64,000 nucleotides of DNA from Sipunculus nudus (lineage: Eukaryota > Annelida > Sipuncula > Golfingiida > Sipunculidae): positions 16,211,601 to 16,275,600 of the forward strand of contig CM049319.1 of the NCBI GenBank assembly GCA_026874595.1, written 5' to 3'. Below the pieces are notes generated by a model. It was not told the DNA's origin. It worked only from the letters and a program-made list of their open reading frames with translations, and made no database searches. Position 1 is the stretch's first letter. Each line of letters begins with the position of its first letter. The translations under genes and the position numbers were made by a program. Below are positions 34,901-42,012 of this stretch, piece by piece.

Positions 34901-35730
34901 AATTCATGTATAAATTATTAACCTAATCACATATTGTAACGTTCAATTATTATTTACAGTAATTATCCAATTTTAGAAGCCTTAGGCCCCTTTTCTATGA
35001 TCGCGTTCCGCGCATTTTTTTTACCGCGCGCATTTCGCAATTGATTTTCCGGTCGGATATTACCTGTGCGCGAAAATTCTACAGTGCAAAAGGTTAACAT
35101 GGTTAACACTGGATCGATTCCCCGCTCACAGAAACGCGCGTGGAAACGCGATCATGAAAACCTGGCCTAAGTCCTAACATTCTCCTAGAAACCTTCGGTA
35201 TAACTTAAAAAAGAGAAAGACAATTTGGTCAGATTAACGGTAAAGCTTTATTTATGTAAATAGCTGCTAGATTTCAGTACTTTTTTATTTGAACTAATCA
35301 GACATATTGGATAAAAGAAATACACTTACTATTAACACTAGATGGCGCTGTAAGACAGACAACTTAGGTAGAACTTTAAATACTTATGAAGATGAGGGAT
35401 TGGCAATACTTAAAACCGCAGTGATTGGCAACAGTTAAAAAACACTGATTGGCAATAATTCAACTAGTTTATTTTTAGATTAGAATATATAGAACAAAAA
35501 TATTTATTACTTACATTATAATCCATTTGTGTTATGATTTCACTTTCTTCTGTTAGGTGGGATTCTTCAAGCGGGAGAAGAAAGAAGAGTTGAAGAGATT
35601 GTTACGACATACAGTAATACAAGGATGTGACGAAGGTATGCTGGACCAAGTCAGATCTAACAATAGACCATTCTACACGCTTCTTGTTTACATACGTGAA
35701 CGCAAGCCTAAGCGAGGCACTTTTCAATGA
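1751..35730 (+). CDS. Integrin alpha subunit, 5'-incomplete, 19 exons
   Basis: A cell-surface adhesion receptor subunit that would pair with an integrin beta chain. Exons: 1751-1912, 11660-11702, 12037-12126, 14357-14442, 15181-15243, 21059-21202, 25387-25489, 25801-26004, 27335-27532, 27717-27844, 28052-28177, 28815-29046, 29199-29445, 29841-30012, 30497-30586, 30906-31013, 31332-31430, 32231-32347, 35557-35730. All have AG/GT boundaries and compatible phases; the sum is 2,586 nt, or 861 residues plus stop. Order: FG-GAP propeller (about residues 1-320) with two DxDxDG cation loops, thigh and calf domains, one membrane helix (about 780-803) and GFFKR (806-810). There is no inserted I domain between the blades and no dibasic cleavage site in the calf region. 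Length fits a 1,000-residue family member lacking its first 110-150 residues. The ligand class and orthologue cannot be assigned by eye. Oddities: blade 7 has no cation loop and the thigh has no cysteine. Confidence 0.93.
2313..3004. mobile_element. Foldback MITE copy A, 9-bp target duplication
   Basis: The sequence from TACGCTCCCGAGG to AAAGAGCGAA is flanked by a perfect direct repeat CAATGGATT (2,304-2,312 and 3,005-3,013). The ends are imperfect inverted repeats (TACGCTC against TTCGCTC read from the other end). A second, longer copy is at 22,109. No transposase. A 9-bp duplication is the size Mutator-like elements make. Confidence 0.75.
3698..3758. repeat. (TA)n microsatellite
   Basis: About 30 TA units. 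Other long AT/TA runs are at 5567-5601, 5618-5646, 6535-6588, 6671-6702, 12568-12599, 12646-12679, 13769-13808, 16484-16507, 19909-19947 and 50127-50166. They create false open frames of alternating Ile and Tyr. Confidence 0.97.
3811..5235 (-). mobile_element. 5'-truncated LINE (CR1/L2-like), dead
   Basis: On the minus strand, broken frames read KHSTETAL, then LLMMDLSSVFDTLDH, LQWLESYLSNRS, GVPQGS, then RPVLMELHWLTVEYRL and FRYLSAILWNSLP: reverse-transcriptase palm and thumb blocks in order for the CR1/L2 group. It ends at 3,811 in an (AAAT)n-like tail. Defects: a stop after KVQ, a frameshift after GVPQGS, and a stop codon (plus-strand tta, 4,859-4,861) replacing the tyrosine of the catalytic Y-A-D-D box. 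It lies antisense in the first large integrin intron. Confidence 0.85.
5868..7785. mobile_element. Tandem-array element (pearl/Helentron-like), copy 1
   Basis: It starts with the hairpin AGCTCAGCTG ... TTGAGCTACAGC and ends CCATTGGCCACTTGTT. Inside are AT runs, a C/G homopolymer stretch (6,187-6,228) and repeated units of about 310 bp (7,048-7,660) with 'CTAGAATCTTCTAACTTG' motifs. The same start, units and end occur at 23,068-24,682. The family name is from memory; the structure is seen directly. Confidence 0.7.
8101..8815 (+). pseudogene. Tc1-type transposase, decayed
   Basis: It starts MAPQGKDPSEDLSYRIVALH, a Tc1-type N terminus, then a stop at about 8,188. Later frames read ARQGGSNKMSSRAKRQVQK, VWGCMSTAGTGELRFIEG and LSPDMNPIEHLWGFLK, the last holding the third acidic residue of the DDE triad. 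Regions with the first two catalytic aspartates (around 8,410-8,480 and 8,610-8,650) are deleted or shifted. It cannot encode an active enzyme. Confidence 0.88.
9250..10900 (-). mobile_element. Second LINE (CR1/L2-like), catalytic core deleted
   Basis: Minus-strand frames read: VPSQFKAAVVTSLLKKPG, then HYRPVSNLPFVSKILEK, QSAYRRHHSTETAVL (10,658-10,266), FGIHDTAL, then QLQLNTDKTEIM, VKYLGGKID, VVSRLDYCNSVLAG (10,297-9,602) and RSFRFIDPKVWNSLP (9,639-9,433). The segment from GVPQGS to the Y-A-D-D box is missing at about 10,190-10,260. It lies in the same intron and orientation as the LINE at 3,811 but is a different subfamily. Confidence 0.85.
10901..11659. other. Integrin intron, nothing recognised
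   Basis: AT-rich intron sequence leading to the acceptor at 11,659. I see no coding block or clear repeat. Confidence 0.5.
11660..11702 (+). CDS. Integrin alpha exon b: FG-GAP blade 2 core
   Basis: A 43-nt exon (phase 0 to 1) encoding DGSGVIFGAPQYKN. The FGAP core and following N-G match the FG-GAP signature. Acceptor tttcag; the donor gttcgt is weaker than average. Confidence 0.85.
12037..12126 (+). CDS. Integrin alpha exon c: blade 2 end / blade 3 start
   Basis: 90 nt, phase 1 to 1. It completes the glycine of exon b, then reads TMIEYSF and ends LTYG, leading into the blade 3 strand. Acceptor caccag, donor gtaatt. Confidence 0.8.
12245..12553. repeat. Dispersed repeat with paired CRE palindromes, copy 1
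   Basis: Begins around ACGGCGCGTACAAGCGG and ends near CGCTGCCAAAAACATAAC. It shares order and sequence with 13,875-14,171. Two perfect TGACGTCA palindromes (12,273-12,280 and 12,295-12,302) lie 14 bp apart. Lies between integrin exons c and d. A short third fragment is at 12,876-12,911. Confidence 0.65.
13682..13708. repeat. (CT)n microsatellite
   Basis: Pure CT run followed by a short TA run; 60 bp upstream of a 40-bp (TA)n. Confidence 0.95.
13875..14171. repeat. Dispersed repeat with paired CRE palindromes, copy 2
   Basis: Homologous to 12,245-12,553, with TGACGTCA at 13,894-13,901 and 13,912-13,919. It ends CGCTAGGCTTGGCGGAGGTAA, a terminus that copy 1 lacks. Confidence 0.65.
14357..14442 (+). 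CDS. Integrin alpha exon d: FG-GAP blade 3
   Basis: 86 nt, phase 1 to 0. It encodes GYVVTTGKF followed by VLGAPLWNNQGK, the usual 'G-x-F ... GAP ... N-x-GK' pattern of blade 3. Acceptor tcacag, donor gtgagt. No I domain lies between blades 2 and 3. Confidence 0.88.
15181..15243 (+). CDS. Integrin alpha exon e: blade 3-4 linker
   Basis: A 63-nt exon, phase 0 to 0, encoding a short strand (VYLFPP ... IIPDEIQ) where integrins carry the V-x-I/L-F strand before the G-S-Y-F-G of blade 4. Acceptor ttttcag, donor gtaagt. The following intron is 5.8 kb. Confidence 0.75.
15640..15960. repeat. Diverged dispersed repeat, copy 1
   Basis: Shares blocks with 20,430-20,665 in the same order: TTTCTCATACGG, GCACTTGTTAACGC and the ACAAATACTGACGTGT region. 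Both copies are in the integrin intron 15,244-21,058. Class unknown. Overlapping minus-strand open frames (15,478-16,199) look non-coding. Confidence 0.5.
15961..16480. repeat. Direct repeat pair around 460 bp of intron
   Basis: A block of about 55 bp with GCAAATAAGAGTG ... ACACTCA ... GAGAAATGCCTGCCAAGT occurs at 15,966-16,016 and again at 16,421-16,473. These could be remnants of LTR-like or MITE ends; too short to decide. Confidence 0.5.
16533..16942. mobile_element. Pogo/Tigger-like MITE
   Basis: Starts TA-CAGTATAACCTCGAATATCCG and has a matching inverted end TTCGAGTTTCTACTTTA at about 16,925-16,942. The first 66 bp form their own hairpin. The start is typical of pogo-type MITEs. An inverted copy of the 66-bp part lies at 31,455-31,512. 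Confidence 0.6.
16943..18410. other. Integrin intron, nothing recognised
   Basis: AT-rich, with a short CA/TA run at 18,335-18,368. An open frame at 17,523-17,738 has no features that suggest a gene. Confidence 0.5.
18411..20089. mobile_element. Possible hAT-like element, CAG(T/C)GGCGTA ends
   Basis: Left end CAGTGGCGTA (18,411), right end TACGCCGCTG (to 20,089), which read inward as CAGTGGCGTA and CAGCGGCGTA. Flanks TAATAC and AAATAC differ at one of six bases. It would enclose the MITE at 18,614-18,960. Pairing of the two ends is an inference; no transposase is visible. Confidence 0.4.
18614..18960. repeat. G/C-homopolymer MITE with GGCGTAG ends
   Basis: ATAGGCGTAGATCC at the left and GCGCCTACGCCTGTC at the right are inverted. 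Inside are runs of 8-14 G or C around AT-rich segments. Confidence 0.5.
20430..20665. repeat. Diverged dispersed repeat, copy 2
   Basis: Counterpart of 15,640-15,960, with more substitutions. Confidence 0.5.
20930..20952. repeat. (GA)n microsatellite
   Basis: Pure GA run about 100 bp before integrin exon f. Confidence 0.95.
21059..21202 (+). CDS. Integrin alpha exon f: cation-binding FG-GAP blade
   Basis: 48 codons, phase 0 to 0. It has GSYFGAEV, then the calcium loop DVDNDGKDE (residues 161-169) and LLVGAPLY. This is the most diagnostic integrin exon in the window. Acceptor ttttcag, donor gtaagt. Confidence 0.95.
21358..21748. mobile_element. Long-TIR Mutator-like MITE, 10-bp duplication
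   Basis: 391 bp. Arms of about 115 bp are near-identical inverted repeats starting TAGTCTCTC / TAGTCTCTC and sharing CAGACGCCAGGTGCCGCTAC. Flanks are the perfect direct repeat GTATGATTTA (21,348-21,357 and 21,749-21,758). Long TIRs with a 9-10-bp duplication are the Mutator (MULE) hallmark. It sits 155 bp after integrin exon f. No transposase. Confidence 0.88.
22109..23041. mobile_element. Foldback MITE copy B, 9-bp target duplication
   Basis: Same orientation and ends as copy A at 2,313; flanked by GGTGGCAGG (22,100-22,108 and 23,042-23,050). The interior is a long inverted repeat around about 22,460-22,680: the left arm reads ...TTACATTTCGTTTTA and the right arm ...AAAACGAAATGTAACAT. Copy A is shorter, with part of the interior deleted. 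Confidence 0.78.
23068..24682. mobile_element. Tandem-array element (pearl/Helentron-like), copy 2
   Basis: Hairpin start AGCTCAGCTGACTG ... CATCTGAGCTTTAGC, end CATGGGTCACTTGTT. Four head-to-tail units start near 23,141, 23,477, 23,816 and 24,157 (periods 336, 339 and 341 bp), with a partial fifth near 24,331. Each carries TAACAGGGCACAAATCGTAAC and GGTGGCGCCACCTG blocks. Same family as 5,868-7,785. Confidence 0.8.
24684..24945. repeat. Dispersed repeat, uninterrupted counterpart of 58.9/61.5 kb
   Basis: Shares the order GCATTTTGCAACTAGTGACC, GGTTACATGG, GTTTACTAACAG and ACACAGGGTAAG with DNA on both sides of the element at 58,951-61,454. Acts as an empty-site control for that insertion. Confidence 0.7.
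25387..25489 (+). CDS. Integrin alpha exon g: blade with second cation loop
   Basis: 103 nt, phase 0 to 1. It ends in the cation loop DLDNDGYN, whose last aspartate is completed across the junction with the next exon, giving DGYND-VLIGAP. The codon split across the intron supports the splice pair. Confidence 0.92.
25801..26004 (+). CDS. Integrin alpha exon h: blade 6 end, altered blade 7
   Basis: 204 nt, phase 1 to 1. It carries VLIGAPYE, GGAVYVYNG and SSFGHS, all standard. After SSFGHS, most integrins have a glycine-rich DxDxNGYxD loop; here there are about 22 unrelated residues (GSVVKNIMKD ... QQTK) up to donor gtaacg. The phase fits the next exon exactly, so the annotated join is formally good. 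A skipped or lost small exon cannot be excluded. Confidence 0.85.
26247..26870. repeat. Tandem duplication, period 320 bp
   Basis: Two adjacent copies, 26,247-26,561 and 26,567-26,870, starting GTTAACACTGTCGTCACC and ending TACAATGAAAATAAGTTCG, with few differences. It lies in the intron between the altered blade-7 exon h and exon i. No exon-like sequence is evident in it. Confidence 0.88.
27335..27532 (+). CDS. Integrin alpha exon i: blade 7 end and thigh start
   Basis: 198 nt, phase 1 to 1. It starts VAIGAYQSNTVVMYKTRPVI, the conserved 'V-GAY-S ... L-RSRPVI' end of the propeller. The thigh start follows. The cysteines usual in this part of the thigh are absent. Acceptor tttgtag, donor gtaagt. 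Confidence 0.93.
27717..27844 (+). CDS. Integrin alpha exon j: thigh domain
   Basis: 128 nt, phase 1 to 0, with acceptor ttgcag and donor gtaatt. It encodes beta-strand-like sequence with no cysteine. Assignment rests on position, splice sites and phase rather than residue identity. Confidence 0.65.
28052..28177 (+). CDS. Integrin alpha exon k: thigh domain
   Basis: 42 codons, phase 0 to 0 (MLPFPYDFNV ... YLKAK). The pattern P-F-x-Y-D-F-x-V matches the 'L.PI...Y' strand of the thigh. Acceptor attccag, donor gtaact. Confidence 0.75.
28815..29046 (+). CDS. Integrin alpha exon l: thigh-calf 1 boundary
   Basis: 232 nt, phase 0 to 1. It holds IDLKCGGSQQCETDISL, matching the conserved C-G-x-D-x-x-C-x-x-D-L signature of integrin alpha legs (one usual aspartate is Ser/Gln here), then FEVGVRNSG. 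Confidence 0.92.
29199..29445 (+). CDS. Integrin alpha exon m: calf 1
   Basis: 247 nt, phase 1 to 2. It has VSCLREG and EVKCMF, a calf-1 cysteine pair, then a sheet rich in Val/Thr and an ENNN stretch. Acceptor tttccag, donor gtgaga. Confidence 0.85.
29841..30012 (+). CDS. Integrin alpha exon n: calf 2 start
   Basis: 172 nt, phase 2 to 0. It encodes YDVNLVNQGPGAIPNVTWYL, where 'V.N.GP..I....' is the conserved calf-2 strand. The acceptor is attttaag, an AAG rather than the usual YAG. Confidence 0.87.
30210..30346. repeat. Short hAT-like MITE (GGGGCGGATCCAG ends)
   Basis: Left end CAGGGGCGGATCCAG, right end TCGAATCCACCCCTT, inverted to each other; interior is G-rich then AT-rich. Related ends occur at 38,931 and 40,688. 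Confidence 0.5.
30497..30586 (+). CDS. Integrin alpha exon o: calf 2 loop
   Basis: 30 codons, phase 0 to 0, rich in Ser and Asn with two cysteines (FGQC and ELCSS). In many alpha subunits the furin-cleaved loop is here; no dibasic site is present, so the chain is probably not cut. Confidence 0.75.
30906..31013 (+). CDS. Integrin alpha exon p: calf 2
   Basis: 36 codons, phase 0 to 0. It encodes ACLMYQCPAGEL, the conserved C-x-x-x-x-C-x-x-G-x-L of calf 2, then TFKLKMN. Acceptor ttgttaag, donor gtaaat. Confidence 0.88.
31332..31430 (+). CDS. Integrin alpha exon q: calf 2 end
   Basis: 33 codons, phase 0 to 0. The donor gtcaga is weak. Using gtatac nine bases on (exon end 31,439) also keeps phase and adds three residues. 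Just downstream, at 31,455-31,512, sits a fragment of a pogo-like MITE. Confidence 0.72.
31455..31512. repeat. Pogo-like MITE fragment
   Basis: Inverted copy of the 66-bp hairpin at 16,533: CCTCAAATATTCGAACAAAA ... ATTCGAGGTTCTACTGTA. It begins 25 bp after the 3' end of integrin exon q. Confidence 0.6.
32231..32347 (+). CDS. Integrin alpha exon r: transmembrane helix
   Basis: 39 codons, phase 0 to 0. It holds the single membrane segment WVIFGSIVDGGLFMAMAVLV (about residues 780-803), which ends against the GFFKR of the next exon. An aspartate (residue 790) sits in the middle of the helix, which is unusual. Acceptor ttttag, donor gtaact. Confidence 0.92.
32925..34857. mobile_element. Element with TATCCCCAGACA ends and GGTCA-rich array
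   Basis: TATCCCCAGACA at 32,925-32,936 and its reverse complement at 34,846-34,857 bound 1.9 kb. After a (CCG)n run (32,964-32,993), the interior turns into tandem units of about 290 bp (starts near 33,876, 34,166 and 34,455). Each holds a TGAGGTCAAAGGTCAAGG block and a second block with the same half-sites. Open frames in it repeat with the units and are not genes. It lies in the last integrin intron. Confidence 0.72.
33589..34732. promoter_or_regulatory. Array of nuclear-receptor-like half-sites
   Basis: AGGTCAAAGGTCA (two AGGTCA half-sites one base apart) followed directly by AGGTCAC is present near 33,592, 33,730, 33,876, 34,166, 34,455 and 34,681, with variants near 34,018, 34,308 and 34,597. 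DR1 sites bind RXR, HNF4 and COUP-TF; TCAAGGTCA is the ERR/FTZ-F1 type. Function is inferred from motif only. Confidence 0.45.
34981..35171. repeat. Short MITE with CTTAGGCC ends
   Basis: CTTAGGCC ... ATCGCGTT at the left and AACGCGATC ... GGCCTAAG at the right form an inverted pair around a GC-rich centre. No clear direct flanking repeat. Confidence 0.6.
35557..35730 (+). CDS. Integrin alpha exon s: GFFKR and cytoplasmic tail, stop
   Basis: Starts VGFFKREKKEELKRLL. GFFKR is the clasp motif that binds the beta tail and is nearly unique to integrin alpha chains. The frame runs to TGA at 35,728-35,730, giving a tail of about 52 residues after GFFKR. A gtatg at 35,636 could be used as a donor for a different C terminus. 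A possible AATAAA polyadenylation signal lies at 35,972-35,977. Confidence 0.93.
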   Translation: MGFFKREKKEELKRLLRHTVIQGCDEGMLDQVRSNNRPFYTLLVYIRERKPKRGTFQ

Positions 35731-35971
35731 CGTACAACAACAAGTGAACACGTGTTTAAGATCGACCGAGTTTACCACATGCACACGTACTGCATGTGAA
35801 ACAACGAGGAATGGCAAATGAAGCTTGTATCGGCGAAGATCGCAGTAATGTATCAAAATCATTCTCGAGGTCTCAGTATTAGTGTTATCACAAAGACTTC
35901 GACATGGAGATGGCTTAAGCGTTTGTCAAATAGCAGTGTGACTGTCCGCGAGGCAGCCATCTTAACCAACA

Positions 35972-35977
35972 AATAAA
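35972..35977 (+). promoter_or_regulatory. Possible polyadenylation signal of the integrin gene
   Basis: AATAAA, 242 bases after the stop codon. AT-rich DNA gives many chance matches, so this rests on position only. Confidence 0.4.
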
Positions 35978-37045
35978 TTACTTCCACGAGAAGTACATAC
36001 ACATCATGACGCGTATGTAATAATATAACAGTTTGTGTTAATTATATTAATATATAAACAATATTGATCAGATTCAATGTTGATAATCATATTGATAATA
36101 TTTGAAATAGGAAGCGTGATCCCAGGTAAATATATGTCAAAGAAGTCAGTTTATAACTTATACGATGTGCGCGCTTATTTAAGGGGGTATGTACTTTCCT
36201 TATCTCTGTGAAAATCTTATAAAAATTGTTTATAAAAAATGAAACACTAAAACGGGGACATATAGTAATTGGGATGTTTAGTAAATATTTTCTGTCAATT
36301 CAAATCATTGTTGGAGCAAGATGTAGACGGAACGATAGCTCGCCCAATCAGCATGGCTGTCAACATAAACAAAGCCATTTGATTTGTTACCTTCTTTTCG
36401 AAAAAGAACTCGCAAATATCAGTGATGATCTTCAATACTTAATTTAAGTCACCATGTGAGGTATGATATTTATACAATTAAATTGCAAATGTACCCCTTG
36501 ATAAATCACATCCGTATTTCTGCAGTCATCACGACTTCATTTCTGGTCATCATACATTTTCGCGTTGAAAAAAAAAATAATACATGGCGGCGATGACCCC
36601 AATGACCTATTAATCATTGTTCATGTCTAGGTAAAAACAACCAGCTGATGTTTAACCTCCATTTGCTGGGAAAACTAAACAGGTGGTATTTCTTTTAAAT
36701 CTATAACAAACCCTCGTCACTATAGAGTCCGCCGAACAGAGACGGCTCCTACACGGGTTTAAACTGTACCGAGATTAACATCAAATGAGACACGTGTGAC
36801 CTCTAACTACTAAACTGCTTTGAAATTAACATTAAATGAGACACGTGTTTTTTTTAAACCAAAGTTCTCACCCTAATGTCTGATCATGATACTCCATATT
36901 AATGTACAATAACATATAAAATAATCATCTGGTTATATTCTCTAATAATAATAACCGTTCTCTGGTGACGTTATTAATGTTCTTCTTCTTCTTCTTCTTC
37001 TTCTTATTATTATTATACATTATCTATATCGCACCTTATCCAAAG
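35978..37045. other. Intergenic, nothing recognised except (CTT)n
   Basis: AT-rich DNA downstream of the integrin gene. A (TTC)n/(TTA)n run lies at 36,981-37,015. No coding features seen. Confidence 0.5.
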
Positions 37046-37049
37046 AATT

Positions 37050-37600
37050 GCTCTTAGGATATTTACACCATGACAGTAGCGTCTAAAAATAGTACGTAAA
37101 ATTTCTTCCCGTGCACACTTAAAACCATCACATTATTAAAATATAGGCCTTCAATAATAAAATGGTACATATAATGAAAGAGTCATATCACAAATTCAAT
37201 GCTTATTTAAAAAGATGTAATTGCATTCGGTTTTAAAACAACGATAGTTTCAGCACACTAAATATCTTCTTGGAAATTGTTCCACGGAAGTGCTGCCAAC
37301 CTTCTGAAACACTAATCCCCGTAATATAAGTGAATTGTTCTTACTCATTGCACCGTCAACAGGCAGTGGCGTTTTGAATGGAGCGTTCATAGTGGTTGAT
37401 ACCTTTATCGCTAAGATGGCCAGACTGGCATGAAACCATTGAGTGCCTATATGTGCATACACCAAGATCCTACAGCTTCATCTGTGCTGCATTGGAAGCC
37501 AGTGTAATTCATAAAATACTGGAGCAAAATGTCCGTGCATGCGTGTACGGGATATCAGGCAAGATGTACTCGCTGAAGACGATTAATGAGTATTAGTCCG
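37050..37600 (-). mobile_element. LINE 3' remnant (CR1/L2-like)
   Basis: Read on the minus strand, a short block PVFYELHWLPMQHR (about 37,480-37,525) matches the 'PVL-ELHWLPV' motif of CR1/L2 reverse transcriptases. It is followed by degraded 3' sequence with FQKVGSTSVEQFPRR. No catalytic region. Confidence 0.6.
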
Positions 37601-38925
37601 GCCTGAGGAAGCTTAATAGGCCCAATTCACATATCTGAAAGCAAAATAGTCGTATAAATTAAACAAAAAGAATACAATTCATAAGGAGGAATGGAAAAAT
37701 ATAAAGAGCGCTAATATTAAAGGACCAACGTATTTCAGTATATGTCATAATAAAATAGGCTTATCACTGTTGGTCATCTCAGTCGGTGTAAATTGATTTC
37801 GGCTGGTCATTTAAAAGAAAATGTTCATACCTTATTACAGTATGAATAATAATCAAGAATAATATGAATTAAAAAAATTTTGCATTGTTCTCAAACATGT
37901 CAGAATAAATATTATTTACTCATTTAACTCACTTAAAATAAAATAAAATATAGAATGATATGGGACTTACTTCTTCATTATGTAATACCTATGCCTAGAC
38001 TTGGATGAAGTGCCCAGGAAGCCATTCTTTAACTCCTCAAACTACACATTTAACATTTCTAGGAATCAAGAACTTTTGACACTTCGCAAACTTTTCAAAA
38101 AGATCTCTAAATTTAAGTTCATTGTCATTATATATAGCCTTTTTCACTTATTGAACAACTGACAACAGTTCAGTCGTGATCAACAAGAGACCATTAATTG
38201 ATGGACGTAACTCAGATCAACTCATGCTACCAACCCTCAACAGTGAATCAGTGGAGGACGAGAGCAGATCAGTATAGTAATTAATTACTCCTGGTACCCC
38301 ATTGTTTTAACAAATTGAACTGTGACCAGGTGACTGTAGGGTGGAGAATTAGCTGCACAGAACTGAGCATATCAGTAGATTTACATAACAATCATATATG
38401 TAGTTGATGAAACCAGCGTGATGTGAGCCGCTCAGGGGTGGGTTAGTGTTATTGACAAAACGCATGCATGCATGGCCTGAGTTTGCCATTAATATACATC
38501 TTAAACCTCAGACCATTATAAAATAATTATTAGAAGATCAGTCTTTTGCAAATCCAAACACATAGGTTAAGCAGACTATTTTTGCAAAATAGGGCACAAT
38601 GAATTGAGATTCGGCTGTTACACTATCTGCCTAAAACGTATCAGGCAAATTGTGTAATAATGATCACCAAACTTCAATCATAACACGTACTGCCTGGAAA
38701 TTTTCAGTCATTACACGTAATGCTTGATTACACAGTTTTTCTCTAATATATATACGGATTTGAATATATACGGATTTGAATCTGCACGAGTCTGCACACA
38801 CGGAGCTAGATTCTGTTCTATATGCAAGTGGTGACAGCGTTAATTATCAACTTGTTAGTCTTGGTAACACGCTCCTCCAACACAGGACACATGAACCTGT
38901 TATTCAACAGCTGGACCTCTCCTTA
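37601..38925. other. Intergenic, nothing recognised
   Basis: AT-rich, with a duplicated ATATACGGATTTGAAT block at 38,749-38,781. No gene seen. Confidence 0.5.
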
Positions 38926-38930
38926 CCAAG

Positions 38931-39095
38931 GGGGCGGATCCAGAATTTTACAAACGGGGACGCAGATACCTGGAGAGTACAGAAGGCGAACAAAACATAA
39001 CCAAGGATCTTGTGATATATTTCCTTTTTTATCACAAACGGGGGCGTGCGACCCCCACGCCCCCCCCCCCCCCCCTTGTATCCGCGCCTGTTACC
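38931..39095. repeat. hAT-like MITE with homopolymer C
   Basis: Left end AGGGGGCGGATCCAGAATTT; right end TTGTATCCGCGCCTG. A run of about 17 C lies at 39,060-39,076. Same end family as 30,210. Confidence 0.5.
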
Positions 39096-39538
39096 TATCG
39101 ATATCTTTAGAGTGGTGGACATACTTTACTCCCCCGAGGGTCACATAACAGGGAACATAACGTAATGTCTGGACATATTCGACAAAAATACTAAACTTGC
39201 GTAGTAATTAAAATTACTTCCTCACAAACCTGTAATTTACTATAAATACACTTGATTACAATTATACTCCATCAATTACCAACGTACATTTCTGTTATAA
39301 TTAAATGATAATACTCCATATTTATAGTAATATAGTTTGTTTCTGTTAAAAAAATCATTGTAGACTTGTTAAGCGTGTTGTGTGTCCGAGAATGTCTGGA
39401 TCGCATTATTTGGTTAATCGCCGTGCAAGGATGTTTTAAGTACGCAGCCTCCGCACAACAGACTCCTGGACGAAACCTGACTTAGGATTATAAGTCATTG
39501 TGGGCCTAAATGTACAATTTTTGCATATCTGAAAAACG

Positions 39539-39541
<3 letters not shown>

Positions 39542-39616
<75 letters not shown>
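39542..39616. repeat. (GA)n microsatellite
   Basis: About 37 GA units without interruption. Confidence 0.97.
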
Positions 39617-39618
<2 letters not shown>

Positions 39619-40878
39619 TATGGGTTCGCCATCTGGTTGCCAAAATGTGAACTATTGACGATATATTTTGCGCTGTCGCTTAACTTGAAAATTAAAGCCT
39701 TTACTTTGGTTTTCCTTACACCAATATTAATACTTACTATCGTTTCTTTTAAAACTTTATACATTCAGATAATGAATGCCTGCAAAACAATTTTACACAT
39801 CCTCAACAGGACAAGAGAATGTAACAACCTATAGCAATCGACGTTTAATGCTTTTATCTTCCTTGAAGCTTCATGTTCTCACCTATGGCATTCCTTATCC
39901 ATTAGCGCAAAGCAGATAAAGTCTAAATTATCGTCTACAAATCATAAAAAAAGCATTTTCCGGAAAAAATTGGTTAGTTGGTAGGTCACTTTTAAACCCA
40001 CCTTATCGCAAACATATGTTCATCATAAATAATAAATAGCATTTTAAATGACCTGTCAACCCCACGTGGGGGGGGGGAGGGGTAAACACAGTCGAATGTA
40101 TACCCTCAGAAAACCAACACATTCTTCAAGCATAAAACGGCTCGTCAAATGGAGCTAAGACTTGATTGACATCTGAAACCGTAACCCGCTGTAGCCGTAA
40201 TTGGTTTAAATTTTATAATGATCAGACCAAAAAATCTAAAACTTTATACATATATAGCAAACCTAATTGAGGATTTTCCGAGGATTCCATATATATACAT
40301 ATAATTTCGGCTAAAAGCTGTTTATATAAATTCTAATGCTACACTGAACCAAGGTAAGATGTCCGATGTCTGATTCATTGTCGTTGCAACGTGTCGCCAT
40401 CTAGTAGACAAAATGTCAACTAATGGTTCTCAATCTATCTGTTTCACTTATGGTCACTACATAATCCTCTGATATTATATACGAAACATGACAGCATGGC
40501 CAACTCACTTGCATGGTAGATAAATATGAACTAAGGGGACATAGTATAGCTCACATCTTTAGTCCCTGAGTGTTTTCACACTCTGAGGATTACAATTTTT
40601 TTTAGAAAACTGAAAGGATTTTTTTTATTGAGTGTTCATTTTATTTTATTGATTATTAATTCATTGATTGTTGTCATCTAAACAGACAGGGGGCGGATCC
40701 AGTAGGAATATTATGCCTTGGCAGGAGGTGTGCGCTAACTGAATGTCATTTTTTTCTCTTTTTATGTACAAAATATATCTAAAACCGTTAATGTAATCTG
40801 AGGCATTTTGGCTTATTAATGTTTTTCATCTGTAATTCAGTGTTGGTATAAGGAGGCTTTCTCTCTCTCGCGCGCGCG

Positions 40879-40922
<44 letters not shown>

Positions 40923-42012
40923 GATCTTTCCATCGTACGTCTGTATTAATGTTTGCTTGTTTTCAGGATATCTCAAATTTTTAAACTATACAAGAACGTT
41001 TGGTGTGGAGTGTAGAGGTAGTTATTTTTCAAGGAAAACACAACGCCGTCTCACGAATTAGGGTTAAAGTACATTTAAAAGAATGAAATGTAATAAATAA
41101 AGGACTAAATGAAAATGCACGGAACTAGGAACCAGACACTATAACCTGTCAGGATCAGATTTATCTCCTGAGCATGTGTTAGTTGGCATTGCTTCGGGTT
41201 CTTTTTAATCAACTTGATTTGTAGGCGTCATATTGCTTTAAATTTTGGTATGAAGTAACAGTGGGTTTTCTTAAACCAGTTCATGTAACCTAGATTTCAA
41301 AATATTTCAAGTATTTGACCATATATATTCCACCATATACCTTTATCGCCTCTAGGCTTCATGTTAAATATATTTAACCCTCTCTTCATTTTTTTAATTT
41401 CGGATGCTGGCCTTAAATTATGATTTTATATGGTTTTTAAGTTTAAAGTGTACATGAATAAAACTATTTGTTAAGATAATTGATATCTTATTTACTATTT
41501 ATTACCCTTTTGAAGGCTTTCAGTTAAAGATATGCAATCAAATAAATGTAAGCACTTTAGAGCATATATGTTTACACCTCCTTACGTTGAAAAATAGAAT
41601 GTTTTGAAACAAAAATGGCTGTGGGGAATTTTTCAGATTAAAATATATAAATACATAATGTATAAACCAATAATTATTTTTCGATATTTAAATAAAAAAT
41701 TCAGCAGTTCAGTGGAATCCAAACGTTTCCATGCACCAGATTGCAGGAAACATATAAAAAAATTAGTTTTCAGAGTATGCATGTATATGCAAAATGTTCC
41801 CAGAAGAACAGTTTCCTTAATAGCAATGTAAAATTAATTAGAAAAACTGGGGGAATATTTAAAAAGACTAGGGAGACAGTTTTAAACATTATAGCGAACC
41901 TTTGAAGTCCCCGTCAAATTTAAATGCATTATACGAAGGACCCAATTTCATCGGATCATTTTCTGGCGCAATTTTACAATTGTACATTTTTCTGTTGAAG
42001 CTAATTTTTCAG
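39617..42012. other. Intergenic, microsatellites and one hAT-like end
   Basis: Contains a mixed CT/CG/CA run at 40,859-40,921 and an isolated CAGGGGGCGGATCCAG end at 40,686. No gene recognised. Confidence 0.5.
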